Positions 11,346 through 22,224 of a stretch of 64,000 nt of DNA are shown in pieces. Within the stretch, counting starts at the first letter, position 1. Each line of letters opens with the position of its first letter. The DNA is taken from positions 13,674,545-13,738,544 of the forward strand of contig NC_135775.1 in NCBI RefSeq assembly GCF_028453695.1. Direction: 5' to 3'. The translations under genes and the position numbers were made by a program. The notes under the pieces are model-generated. The model did not search any database, had not been told where the DNA came from, and saw nothing but the letters and a program-made list of their open reading frames with translations. This stretch comes from Augochlora pura. Its lineage: Eukaryota; Arthropoda; Insecta; Hymenoptera; Halictidae.

Positions 11346-11779
11346 AACGGTATTACTGTAACTGGTTCCGGCAATTCGTTTGAGTGGTTTCTTCTTCTAG
11401 AAAATCTACAGAATTCAGTGACTATATCACATACAAATTTATGTTAAACAGTACACTGAACACAGTCGTGGACAAATGTATACTGCTGATCAAAACATTA
11501 GCATCACTTATAGATTTTTACCAAAATTGAATATTTTATACATTCTACACTGATGTAGTAGATTACTGACGTAATTTTTAGACACAGTGGTGTGCGTAAT
11601 TCTATTAAAAGTAATTTTTATATTGCTACTGATTCTATAAAAGTAACTTTTACATTGCTACTGATATCTAAACGAAAGTTTAATAAAATATTATATTTGC
11701 ATATTTAGATTTTTACTTTTACATTTTTACAGACATATAAACAAAGACCAAGAAACAAATTATATTTGTATATTTCTAT
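11346..11779. other. AT-rich spacer
   Basis: Contains a short internal duplication (ATTCTATTAAAAGTAATTTT then ATTCTATAAAAGTAACTTTT near 11600). Nothing else is recognised. Confidence 0.5.
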
Positions 11780-11957
11780 TGTCATGTACGGAGATTTTCT
11801 CCAAACATTTTTCCTTCTGAGAACGTAGACTAGCTGGCGCCGGTCAAAGGGTTTGAGCTACATATCCCTAAGTCACAGACACCGTCTGCAGGGTGGTTTT
11901 CCACAGTCTAGGCACATGTGGCAATCCCTCACTACCATTTTTACATAAAAATTTGGA

Positions 11958-12043
11958 TATATAAAGGGTCCCAGTCCAACTAAAAACCGGAGTCAGTTTC
12001 AAGTCAATAACCGACAACGAAATACTAACAAGATCGAGTAAGT
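11958..12043 (+). promoter_or_regulatory. TATA box, initiator and splice-donor arrangement
   Basis: TATATAAA at 11958 is followed 35-37 bases later by GAGTCAGTTTC, which contains the arthropod initiator TCAGT. Next come AACCGACAACG (like a downstream promoter element) and a donor-like CGAGTAAGTATT with GT at 12038. That is the layout expected of an arthropod polymerase II promoter with a short first exon of about 43 bases. The upstream 11780-11957 is more GC-rich than its flanks and begins TGTCATGTACGG, so this may instead be the U3/R part of a degraded LTR. I could not identify a downstream exon. Confidence 0.4.
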
Positions 12044-13509
12044 ATTATCGCCTTTCTCTACTTTCTATGACCTTCAATGACCTCGTGTAATAGGTCGTTG
12101 AACTTGTTTTAAGATCCTCTATCATGATACGGAAGCAAAAACAGACCGAGCCATTTAAAAAAATGAAGGTGACCTTCAAATGTCCGAAGTACCTCCACCT
12201 GCAAAAAAACTATTATCGCCACCGGATGGCCCCCTTCGTACTGTGCAATTTTGTTTCAGCAAATATTTCTGTGAAACTTATAGTTTCGAAGATATTTGAG
12301 GTGGCAATAGTTATTTCCCCACCCTGTATATATAAATTTTTAATGTTTTTTTACTTTCCGAAGTTATAAAATATCCGAAAGCCCAAGCCCTTAAACTTTT
12401 AATAAAATTCTTACATTGTTTACATTTGCATCGTTATGAGACGCATCTGTAGCTGAAATTAGTTCTTTATTGGAATTATCTCTGTTTGGTAAAATTATAA
12501 TTTAATTTATTTAGTATTAAAAGAACAAGAATAAATTATTTTCTGTAATATATAAATGATGAATTTTCCTCAATCGACTATTGGTGATTGTTTGTGAAAT
12601 GGCGAATTTTCGTGATACGGACGAATATGCGTTAAAAACAAGCAACGAGTAAGTGATTGATACATTCAGCTGTTTACACCGCAAAGTGGCATCATGAATG
12701 AGAAGTGGTTACCACTTAGGGTTGGGGAACGATTGTGGAACACAAGCGCCTCAAGTATACCAAGAAAAAGATTTCATCGGATTCGTGCAACTCATGTCTG
12801 GGAATCTCGAGAGAAAAGGAAAAAAATATAGCCTCATTCTTCATGCCAACACTCTACACCTCGACATCCCCTCTTATTCTCTCTTATCCACACAGGGGCA
12901 CACATATATACACGTGCGCACAGATTGCGTATACAAAATGCACAGAAATTGTCGTGTATGTGCGGCACTTGGAAATAGAATTCAAATCAACGTATAGTTT
13001 CAGTTTAGAAACAAAATTTATTAATCAAATATTTCTAAGTAATAAGAATAACTTATAACTTTGAAATATTGTTTTTGAACATATACGTATATTTTGAATA
13101 TACATATTTGAGATATTAACCCATCGTAGAACGCTTCTCAGAGGCTATGAGATTATCATCGATTTTATTAGAACTTAAAAGTGTTATTGCTGAATATTTA
13201 TACTACTGTTCGATAGATACCGTAACGAACTTCGATTCATTTATGCAATATGAATAAAAGATAATGCTAATAACATAGTAAAGTACGAGAGTGTATCTAT
13301 CATGTAACATCATTTTCTTTTCATGTCCCCGTGTTTCATAAATGAGAACGATGAAATAGTTAAACTATGCAATATGGAACAGTGTCTTCTGGTTGAGAAA
13401 CTATAAATAAACTAGTATAGAATGTACTATACAAACTATAACTAATCAATACTTTGGAGACGTTTCAATTCGTAACATTTTCGGGTAAGCATACATACAA
13501 TCGATCACG
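12044..13509. other. Spacer with transposon-like fragments
   Basis: 12155-12330 contains AAGGTGACCTTCAAATG and ends CCCCACCCTGTATATA, typical of a dispersed insect element end. 12640-12965 is a more complex stretch with two overlapping plus frames, neither recognisable as protein. The remaining sequence to 13509 is AT-rich with no feature seen. Confidence 0.45.
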
Positions 13510-13967
13510 AACATATTGGGAAACTTCTTAAAACGAAATAATTTTTTCAAAAGTGGACTAGACGACTTGATTCTTTTTAGATAATAAAACACCAGTCTAC
13601 TAGGCCACAATTAAAATGCTCTTTCCAAATTTTATTATTCTTTCCAAGGAGACCCTACGGTAGAGAAAATCTCTTTTGAAACGGTAGAAGATACAAGTTA
13701 TTGTACACACCCAGGATCAAAACACTTTAATACGTTTCTATACAACGGGCCTTTGTTTGTGAGAAATTCTAATTTCTAACTGTGTACGCACCTAGTAAAT
13801 GGATTATTTAGCACTCTGAAAAGCTGTAGGCACATTGTTGGTTCGAATCCAACAGAGTTGGTTCTTACTATTTTCATTTTATTTCTTTAATACAACATAT
13901 TTCTTGAATAACTTTTCATTCTAAAAAAGTTAATTCATTTTAAAAGATGCTCTAATACTTTTGTTAC
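13510..13967. mobile_element. Tc1-type element (family T, copy 2, diverged)
   Basis: It aligns with copy 1 at the left (CTTCTTAAAACGAAATAA against CTTTTTAAAACGTAATAA; GACGACTTGATTCTTTTT against AATGACTTGAACTTTTTT; ACAATTAAAATGCTCTTT) and at the right end (GATGCTCTAATACTTTTGTT). The middle differs and includes a perfect 5-bp T-arm-like hairpin GTTGGTTCGAATCCAAC at 13837-13853. No transposase frame. Confidence 0.55.
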
Positions 13968-14273
13968 CGACAGTATACGCCAAGTTTTCAGTTTCCTATG
14001 AGTTATAAAACCACGGCAGAAAGAAGTGATTGATGAATTGCGAAGACAGAGGCTTCAAGCCTTAAGATAAGTGGAGATTTATTATGGTTGCCTTTTTTAC
14101 AAAATAATAACTGTTCAAATATCAAAAATTTGACAAAAGTCTAAAATTCAGTGTACGAATACTTTTTCAGCTAACTTCATAAATCCACAGGTCATAGTGA
14201 ATTAATTTTTTTGATCTCATATCCATAGATTATGACGAGCTTATTTGTTCAAGCTCGCATATATGCGGCCATA
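13968..14273. other. Spacer with a third family T end
   Basis: Around 14149 is GTGTACGAATACTTTTTCAG, matching the right terminus of family T. Nothing else is recognised before the solo LTR. Confidence 0.4.
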
Positions 14274-14277
14274 GTAC

Positions 14278-14620
14278 TGTTATGCCGTGAAGGAGGAAAG
14301 GATGTAAGGTCCCTCGAGAAAACACCCTTCTTCTTCGTAACAATGTGGAGTTTATTAGAACAGGTCACAAACAGAATTCACAAGAAAGTAACTTCACCAG
14401 TTTTCGGATCTGCACGAGGCTGGCGCGAATTTAAGAGTGGGCGCATTTTGAGTTCCGACCCCTTTTATGTATTCCTATCGGATGGACTTGGGCCTTGCCG
14501 CATTGGTCATAGGCCACGTAAGTCTATGACCAATAGTTCAAGGTTTGAAATTTGGGCAAAACAGGGCTGACTCATCCTGTTTTGCTCGGTACCTTATCTT
14601 AGGGGTGACGCAGCATAACA
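14278..14620 (-). mobile_element. Solo LTR, 343 bp, with GTAC target duplication
   Basis: The plus strand begins TGTTATGCCG and ends CAGCATAACA, giving inverted tips TGTTATGC/GCATAACA. It is flanked on both sides by GTAC (14274-14277 and 14621-14624), a 4-bp duplication typical of Ty3/gypsy integration. Read on the minus strand it has a TATA-like CATAAAAGG (about 14459-14468) and, farther on, the polyadenylation signal AATAAA (14351-14356), which is the U3-R-U5 order. An 11-bp perfect palindrome ATTGGTCATAG...CTATGACCAAT (14502-14534) lies upstream of the TATA element. No internal gag-pol sequence is present, so the copy is a recombined solo LTR. The frame at 14232-14570 is a by-product. Confidence 0.88.
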
Positions 14621-14624
14621 GTAC

Positions 14625-15589
14625 TCAAAGGATTAATAATTAGCCGAATAAATAGTCAGTAAAATTTATTCCATGAGTAACCCGTTCTTTCGCTCAGTCA
14701 ATGCGATCTTGATGTTTGTTAGCGGGACTTTTCCTAAGCCTGGCATGTAAACGAGTGTGAAAAGATTGCAGTAACACTCTGGCACAGAACGTTGAATATC
14801 ATTATGTAAAGTTCATTAAAAGCAATTCTCTACTCTGGTTGGATTCCACGGTGAACGGTCCCCATCGGTTCCGCCACAGGAGAAGCAACGTTCTAGCCAC
14901 GGCATTAAACTTATCCAACTTCATCCCCTGCCTTATTGCCGTCGTTTCTTCCCGCAGTCTTTACCCCTCCTATCTTGTAGAGTTAAAAAGTTCTAGTAGC
15001 TTTATCTATCCGACCTCTAGTTGTTCTTCCTCGCTTCATGCTCTTCTGTTTTGCTTCTTCGTTCACCTCATTTTTCTTCCTTCGTTCGTCCAATCTTCTT
15101 GCCCCCGTTCTTTTTTTCACGAACTTTTTCTTACTCTTTCTCTCTTTCATCGGTTAACGACGTCCGCGCCTGATTTGACCAATCTCGCTGGTGAATCATC
15201 CAGAAATTTCTGTTACGTATGTATTGTTAACCATTACACCGTTATTGTAACTTGATCTGTAGACCAAACATTTCCTACTGAAATTAATATATTGATAGAT
15301 GAATGTCGACGAATATGGAATTGTGCTATAAAAACTTTTTTCTTTTCCTTTAAAAATGATTTATTAAATTAAATACTTGTTAAATTGAATGTTTACTTTA
15401 TTGTGTATTGAATGTAAGATCGTAACATAAGATTACTGTAATAAATACAAATGCACTTGTTTTTGTTTCTGATTTTAAATGTTGTTTTTATTACCACTGT
15501 CTCATATTCTGCGCATTTAGTAACATTTAGAATTATTACATTATGGTTGCTCAGTTCCATAACTGTAAGCTGTAAGCTATAACGTTTAG

Positions 15590-15591
<2 letters not shown>
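14625..15591. other. Spacer; pyrimidine-rich 14.93-15.15 kb
   Basis: Between 14930 and 15150 the plus strand is dominated by C and T (many CTTC/TTCC words). This yields a Ser/Leu/Phe-rich 138-codon frame (14839-15255) that I judge a composition artefact. The remainder is AT-rich without a recognised feature. Confidence 0.5.

Positions 15592-15641
<50 letters not shown>
15592..15641. repeat. (TA)n microsatellite
   Basis: About 25 uninterrupted TA units. Confidence 0.98.
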
Positions 15642-15643
<2 letters not shown>

Positions 15644-16309
15644 TAGATTCTTCGGAAAATAATATAGTTCTATTAGCAACAAACTCTGTCAGTTTTTTAT
15701 TCATTCTAAACGGTATTATCATATTTTCATACTGTTATATTTATTTTATCTGCAAAACATTTTGTTTGACTCTGTACAACTGTCTTTCTTAGATCCCCCA
15801 TCAAATATGAAAATAAAAGCAGTATTTTCGGCGTATTTTCCTTTTTTACTACTGGAAAGGAAAAAATGCTGTTCAGAAAAGATAAAAATTGTGTAGCGTG
15901 TATAGAGAATATGTGTTGATAAAACTCCACTGTTCGAATGTTAATTTGAAAAATAATTTCGTTTCTCCAGATGAAAATAAAACTTTAATATTTAGTTGTT
16001 ATTTATAAATTCAATATGTATTGATCATTGTCAACTTTGTCACTTGTCATGTTCCCGGTAACTGTGAAATCCCATACTCGTAGATGTTTAGATCTTTGTT
16101 TACAAAATGTATAATTAAATGTTTTTTCGAAAAAACGGAAGTACTTTCTTAACAATCCACACAACATACAATTGAAAACTACTGCAAAAATAAGACAGCA
16201 AATCTAAATCTATGAAACCTAGAAATTATTTAACACTAACCGTACCATTAAAACTTAAACTTTAAAATAACTTAAACTTTAAAAATATAGGGAACGCGCT
16301 CAATTAATT
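15642..16309. other. AT-rich spacer
   Basis: No feature recognised. Contains a local duplication of ACTTAAACTTTAAAA words near 16250-16285. Confidence 0.5.
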
Positions 16310-16850
16310 AGAAGATAACCGCAGTTATTAAAGGGCTACTTTGCTGTTCCTCTGTTTTCGCCAACTAAACTCTCCGACCTGTTTCGTGTCTTTCTAAGTA
16401 CTTTTCTACTTTGATTGGGACATTACTGTTCCATTTTGTGGGCACCTGTTCCAGAACAGTAATTATATGGTTCCTGTATTCCGCACCAATTCCTCGGAGT
16501 TAGTCACTCAAGAAAGTTGACCGAGTTGCTTGTATTTTCTATCCAGCAGAGTAATTACATAACCGAGTTGATAATACTGGAGTACGCAGTTCGAATCAGC
16601 TCGACGGTAAAATTATCGATTCACCCGAACACGCCGAGCTGCTGGCAATTATTAATACGCCTAATGAGGCAGTGAGCAGCAAACGAACTACAACGATCGA
16701 CTCTTTATAAGTGGGACATATTAATTACAGAAAAACAACTAGTCGATATATGCTCTCCTCGTTTCAGTTCGTGCATTAGTAATAACACTGCATGCTCGTT
16801 TCAACGAATCGACGAACGCCAATTTTCAACTACCTTATAAAGAGGACTTC
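16310..16850. promoter_or_regulatory. Complex block, possible cis-regulatory element
   Basis: This stretch has balanced composition, no reading frames and no repeat resemblance. It is dense with homeodomain-type words (AATTAATTAG, CAATTATTAATACG, TAATGAGG, AGTAATTACA, TTAATTACAG). In gene deserts of insects such islands often prove to be conserved enhancers. I see only composition and word content, so the assignment is an inference. Confidence 0.25.
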
Positions 16851-19768
16851 ATTTTAACGGTGTACTTTGATAAACATTTAAACAAGTTATTTGATACACT
16901 TTTAATCTCTGAATTATTTCTTGGTCTATTTTCAGTTAAATTTTACATCAGCATCTTCGTACTGCTATAAACGTTTAATTTTAACAGTTATTTTATATTT
17001 GATTGACAAAAATTCTGATGGGGCATTTACTTGTAACAGATATTTTAAAGCAAAGTATAAAACTTTATACTTATTTTTCAATTCAGTCATCATTATTTAA
17101 GGAACTGGGTGCAGCATAAATATAAATGGATAAGCAAGGCGTGATGTTTATGTACTTATTTTATTATACGCCAGCATTGAAATGCAAATTGTGCTAAAAG
17201 TGTAGAAAAGTTCAAAGAAAAAAGATAACTGTTAAATCAGAACTAATTGTAAATTTCAGCAGTTTTATTCAAGCTTCGACTATAAATAGTGTTTAAAGGG
17301 ACAGTTAAATAGATACTGACAATTTTCATATATTGGTTGATGTATTTGTCTTGAAGATATATATTTTATTAGTATTTCTTCAGGTATATTATATCGAGTT
17401 ATAAATAATTTTTGTTCCTGAATATTAATCGTCATAATCGAGATAACTATTTAATTAATATTTATTTTATTTATAAATAGAATTGATATACTAAAGAGAA
17501 ATCCATTTGTAAATCTATTTAATATACAAATTAACTACTATTTTAAGAGTGCTGTTGTATTTTCTAGTTTGGTAATCTTAATCTTTTTCAAAACATAACA
17601 ATTATGTAAATGTATCAAATATGACCAAGCACCAATTATCTTATTTCTTTTTAAATTAAAATAGTTGAAAGAACAAATTACTTCAGACAAAGAGAAGAGC
17701 ACTTTTTAAGAATTAGAAATACACTAAATAGTTCTTTCAAAATTATAAGATACATATTTTTAAATCCATCACTATTAATACCGAAGCAGTCAAAATAACT
17801 TCTAAGTATTAAAGTAAAACCACCGACCATTTAAAATGATATTCATGTTATTTTTAAGTGTACTTTAAAATCTATTTTAAATTCATATATTATACGTATA
17901 AATTCCAAAATTTTTATTTCATTCGAAATAAATTTTCGAATGCAATTATTTGCATAAATATCCATTTTATCTATAATTTTAGTCCTTGTTATAATCAAAC
18001 TTATATGAATTAAAAATCTTGTTTGTTCTTTTACGTTAAATAAGCAAAATGGTTGCAATCAGAGACGTCATGAGATTATAAGTTGTATGGATTGTACTAT
18101 CGGATGTAAAGCAAGGGTATGTATAAGTATTAGTAACTATTACTTTTTAAGATAAAAACAGTATGAAATATTATTGAATTAAGTATAAATATATCATGAA
18201 ATTTAGTTTGCAAAACTTTATAAAACCAATATGAAAAAAAGATTGTATACAATAAGATACTCCTTTAAATAGCTTTTTTATAGTAATACCTGGCTATATA
18301 ATCCGTTAGTAATTTTGGTACTTTTGCAATTCATTTTGTGTTTGCTGTTAAAACGAGCCTCGACAAATGCACATGTTTCAATCATACTTAAACATTGTGT
18401 GACACAGCAAAAGTGAATATTATCACATATTCAGAATTAATAGAAGAAATTATTTATATTTCATTTGCAGAATATATTTTCGTAAACTAATTCAGTAGTA
18501 ATTAGTAGTATTCAAGTAGAGTAAATAAAATTTGTTGCTTTACTAATTATAGTTCGTAATATACGTTTGAAATTCAAACTTCGAAGAATTCGCAGATACT
18601 TTGCATGAAAGACGAAAATTATTAGCGTGAAAAAGATTTAAGTTAATCTTGGACAGAGGCTGTCGAGCTGACTTTTTCAGAGTGACTGATCGGTAGACAG
18701 CAGACTTTATTTCTGGCCAAAATTCAGAGGTGAAATGTAAAACAGTGGGAAGATTAAACAGAATTAAAAAATATATCAAATAGTGAACAAATTGGAAATA
18801 GCTAAAAAAAGAATGATGTATTAGTTCTAACTTATAAAATTGTTGAAAACGGAATAAAAATTAGACTTGATTCGTACGCTTTACAAGTGATGCAGACATT
18901 TTTTATTTTACATAAAGATCCGCAGTTGAATGGGTCAGAATAACATTCTATCGGGTGACAGAATCGTTCCTTCTACATTAAATGTTATACTAACGATTAT
19001 ATAAAAGTTTTCATTGTCATTGTAATAAAATCTTTGGCAAACAATTTAATTTCCCGGCTAATCAGTGATAGGTTGGCACAATTTACTAAGGAGAGGTTTT
19101 GCTGGACTAATTGCATACGTATACAACAATGTCGCAGGAAATTCGTCTAATGTTTCTGTTCACGTCAATAGTGAATTTTTATCACCCTAGATTTGTTGGT
19201 TATCTACAGTGATTCACAAAAATATTCAGACATCAGCAACAAGGTACGCTTAACTTTAATTACTTATATCTTCGATAATTGTGAGTGAAAATCACTGAAA
19301 CTTTTAATAGGGTGTTAATTGTGCTTCAGAGATATGTATAATATGTTTAACTGAACAAAATCTTAAAGTGTAATATTATAAATCGAATGATATCACAGTC
19401 ATTTTCTGAGTTACGAAAATATTCCTAACAGTAGTATCAAATAAATATTTTGGGTATTTACTCACATAACCATTTTATTTTATCATGTATCCAAAACGTT
19501 TTGGAATATTAGATACAATTTTTTAAGAATTTATTGAATCATTTTTTTCCACTGGTCTCGTAGTTTTATTTTCAATTCTTCCTTATCGATATTATTTTTA
19601 TTTCAGACAATTATATTATTATTGTCTAGGATCGTGAGGATGATTAACACATCATTGTATTAGATATTAAATTTTCTTTTAGGAAACATAAATATCTTCT
19701 TCATAATTTTTTTAATAATACCAAGCTTTTCTCCTTCTCTATTTGATATACAGTCCTAAACCTATATA
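16851..19768. other. Long AT-rich stretch, no feature seen
   Basis: Nearly 3 kb of strongly AT-rich sequence without a convincing coding frame, repeat or RNA. Minus frames at 17843-18058 and 18543-18779 look like chance frames in AT-rich DNA. Confidence 0.55.
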
Positions 19769-19990
19769 AGAGTTTCCTGAGGTAATTTAAAGTAACTTTT
19801 TTATCTGCTCGAATACAATTCGCGGCTTTGTTTATAACGTATTAATAAAAAACAATGACCAATGAGAGACGAGATCAGATGGCGTGAGACGGCCGAGCTA
19901 ACGAACGGACGAAGCCCAGTTCTGCTCATTGGCGCGGTCGCTTCGCGTCAAGCGAACTCATTTCACGTTGGTCAGTGTTTTTTGTTCATT
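19769..19990. repeat. Foldback MITE (FB1), left arm and centre
   Basis: GTTTCCTGAGGTAATTTAAA, then CCAATGAGAGACGAG, GCGTGAGACGGCCGAGC and CTCATTGG follow the FB1 order found at 26.75 and 59.5 kb. The copy stops after GGTCAGTGTTTTTTG and lacks its right arm. Confidence 0.75.
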
Positions 19991-20389
19991 TTAAAGGAAC
20001 AAAAGTGAGAAAAAATCTAAAAATACTAGAATACCATAGAATATGAAGATTGCAGAAACCAGAAGCAAAACGTATGTTAGGAACGTCGATAGATTTTACC
20101 GCAATTTCTGAAAATTAGAAAACCTGTCAGATTAGATATTGCTAAAAAAAGTAACACCACAAACTTTTGTTGTACATGTACAAAATAAGACGATGAAAAA
20201 ACGCGTCGTATAATAAATTTTATTTCAATTTGAATGACAATATCGAAATTACTAAAGTGATGTATAATTTTTGCAATTTTTAGAGTTTCATTTCGAAAGA
20301 ATGTACTTGTCTAAAATGTTAATGATAGATATTTTCCAATTATTATGTAAAAGTTATTTCATGTCTTATGATCCATTTTAAATTGTCTA
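19991..20389. other. Unassigned sequence between FB1 copies
   Basis: About 400 bases with no recognised feature. They separate a right-truncated from a left-truncated FB1 copy and might be an insertion into one of them. Confidence 0.4.
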
Positions 20390-20586
20390 TGTCCGCGCCA
20401 ATGGGCTTCATTCTTATGTCCCAGACGCCTCGCCTTAGTTGATCTCGCATTTCATTAGTTACTATTTTTCGTTAATAACTCGTAAACAAAGCCGCAAACC
20501 GCATTTGCGTTGAGGAAAAAGTTACTTCCAATGATCTCAGGAACCCCTCATTTCCCGATTGTGAGTCACTTTTGGGACACCCTGTA
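20390..20586. repeat. Foldback MITE (FB1), centre and right arm
   Basis: CGCCAATGGGCTTCATTC leads into GTTAATAACTCGTAAACAAA, AGTTACTTCCAATGATCTCA, GGAACCCCTCATTTCCCGA and the tip TTTTGGGACACCCTGTA. The tip TA is immediately shared with the next copy. Confidence 0.8.
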
Positions 20587-20730
20587 CAGAGTGTCCTATA
20601 CAGTCTAACAAGTCATTTCAAACAACTTTTTCTTTTGCAACATTTTTTCCCGAGGCACTGTTAACGAGTTGTTAATGAGAAATGGTGACCAATAAGAGGC
20701 GAGCTCCGCTGGTGCGCTCAGTGATATCAT
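20585..20730. repeat. Foldback MITE (FB1), left arm, abutting previous copy
   Basis: Begins TACAGAGTGTCCTATACAG, then GTCATTTCAAACAACTTTTT, GTTAACGAGTTGTTAATGAG and CAATAAGAGGCGAGC. It starts at the very TA that ends the 20390-20586 copy, so two FB1 insertions share one TA target. Confidence 0.75.
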
Positions 20731-21012
20731 TTAATTTATACTATTATACTATAAACTTCAGTTAAATATATTATTTCTATTTCTAAAATACAATAAACAT
20801 TCTACTGTAAGAAATAAATTTCAACAAATTTTTTTGCAATTATTAAAGATGTAGATAATTATGTAAAACTAAGCGTATCTTAATGCCTGAATATTTTTGA
20901 GAGTCGCTATATTTGCCGACTGAATTGAATTTACTATCACCAGGTAATTCATTCGATTCTTTTCATTTCTGGCACAGAAGAAATAAGTTTGCGAATTAAC
21001 CATGCAGGTAGA
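20731..21012. other. AT-rich spacer
   Basis: No feature recognised. Confidence 0.5.
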
Positions 21013-21316
21013 TTAACCCTTTGCACTCGAGCGGCGGCCGGCCGATTTGAAGTGTCAACTCGAGCGGCGCTGATACGGCGCCCGGCCGATTTAAAGTGTT
21101 ACCTCGGTCGGCGCTGCTGCGGCAGATCCTTTGTAACTCGATCTGTTAATTTACGATGTGCGATAAGAGATTTTTCTCGGAAATACTTTCGTGGACTAGG
21201 GTTGGCTGGCACTGTAGCCAAATCTTAGCTCAGTTTAGTTAGTCTCAGTGTTGCATTCGCTTGAAACAGTCTTGGCAGTAAGTATAGTAGCAAAAAAGTG
21301 TTTGAGCCCTAAAAAT

Positions 21317-21493
21317 ATGGAGGAAGTTCGAATCAGCTCAAGTTCGGAGGAATTCGATTTTGTCGCGTTGGATGAAGAAATCACACTGATTTCCGACGGA
21401 TTACACCGAAAAGCGAATGAATCCAGTGGAGAAGATAGTGATACACTAAAAGGTGTGAGAGGACGAAAAATTAGAATTATAGAGCGACAGTGA
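21317..21493 (+). pseudogene. piggyBac transposase N-terminal acidic segment
   Basis: Starts at ATG 21317 with MEEVRISSSSEEFDFVALDE and continues with acidic, Ser-rich text (ESSGEDSDTLKG) to a stop at 21493. A low-complexity acidic N-terminus of this kind opens piggyBac-family transposases. A single frame change near 21486 leads into the next segment in the +1 frame (DSEGGSEIRLNG, again acidic). The catalytic DDD domain expected next (about 400 residues) is absent, so the product could not catalyse transposition. The start is chosen as the first ATG of the open frame. Confidence 0.7.
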
Positions 21494-21698
21494 AGGTGGA
21501 AGTGAAATTCGATTAAACGGGAAACTTCATATAATTCTAAAAGGGCCAAAAAGGGACTGCAAGGTTTGTTCTGACCGTAACACGCGTGAAGGTAGGCGGG
21601 AAAGTTCTTATTACTGCGATACGTGTCCTGATAAACCTAAGATGCATCTTGGATATTGTTTTACAAGATATCACACCAAACCTAATTACAGAATATAA
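21486..21698 (+). pseudogene. piggyBac transposase C-terminal Cys/His domain
   Basis: An open frame from about 21486 to TAA at 21698 carries KGPKRDCKVCSDR, then YYCDTCPDKPKMHLGYCFTR and YHTKPNY. The C-x2-C ... C-x2-C ... C-x4-H pattern with KP before the final cluster is the cysteine-rich domain that closes piggyBac transposases and binds the element ends. It is reached directly from the acidic N-terminal text with the catalytic core deleted. It might still bind termini if translated, but it is out of frame with the ATG at 21317. Confidence 0.85.
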
Positions 21699-21958
21699 TA
21701 TTTACCAAAGTTTGTTGTTTTCGACATATAAATAAATAAACATGTGAAATTTTATCATTTTTATACATTTGTTTATTAATAAATATTTTTAAATTACTTG
21801 TAAAATGGTTGCCTAATTTGCCCGAAATCGTCTCGAGTTGCTGGTTCGCGCCACCGAAAAAGGCCTCCAGTGCAAAGGGTTAATTGTGAGTTGACCCTAT
21901 GGTAATTAAGCGTGTGTAGGTGAATCGCGTAAGCACCCGATATCGGTATTCCGCGATT

Positions 21959-22210
21959 TTAACCCACTTAGGGCCGACCAAAAGAGTCGTGTATACTCGA
22001 GGGAAATGCACAAAAATTATTTGATGAAGTTTAATAAAGTTCTGAAATGAAATTGCAAGAATTTTGTAAAACCTGATGATTTTTAAATTCAAAAAGGGAG
22101 GAGAAATAAGAAATGAAATTGTTAATTGGTAACAATATTAAAAAAAAAACAATATTTCTGCAAGAGTAATGAACAACGATATATCGTTCTTCAGCACTAA
22201 AAGGGTTTAA
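21959..22210. mobile_element. piggyBac-like MITE (family B, copy 2)
   Basis: TTAA then CCCACTTAGGGCCGACC at the left; TCAGCACTAAAAGGG and TTTAA at the right. It aligns with 8749-9008 throughout (GACCAAAAGAGTCG, AAAATTATTTGATGAA, TGCAAGAATTTTGTAAAACC, AACAACGATATATCGTTCTT). Non-coding. It lies 75 bases beyond the family D element. Confidence 0.82.
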
Positions 22211-22224
22211 ATTATCAATCAGGT

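Larger units (their letters stand above)
21013..21883 (+). mobile_element. Internally deleted piggyBac-like element (family D)
   Basis: TTAA is present at both ends (21013-21016 and 21880-21883). Termini are CCCTTTGCACTCGAG at the left and, read inward from the right, CCCTTTGCACTGGAG: 14 of 15 match. The left subterminal region repeats the words CTCGAGCGGC...GGCCGATTT two to three times (21028-21125). At 871 bp it is far shorter than an autonomous piggyBac (about 2.4 kb), yet it keeps both ends of the transposase reading region. Termini, target site and protein remnants agree, so the superfamily assignment is firm. Confidence 0.92.

Noticed and set aside
13792..13860. tRNA gene suggested by the T-arm hairpin GTTGGTTCGAATCCAAC
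   Set aside because: The T arm is perfect, but no acceptor stem or anticodon arm pairs at the correct distance. An alternative 84-nt fold lacks D and anticodon arms.
14232..14570. 112-codon plus frame
   Set aside because: Lies almost wholly within the solo LTR and shows no protein similarity.
14839..15255. 138-codon plus frame rich in Ser, Leu and Phe
   Set aside because: Explained by a CT-rich tract. No domain, no splice or start context.
15393..15722. 109-codon minus frame with Tyr-Ile repeats
   Set aside because: Product of the (TA)n microsatellite.
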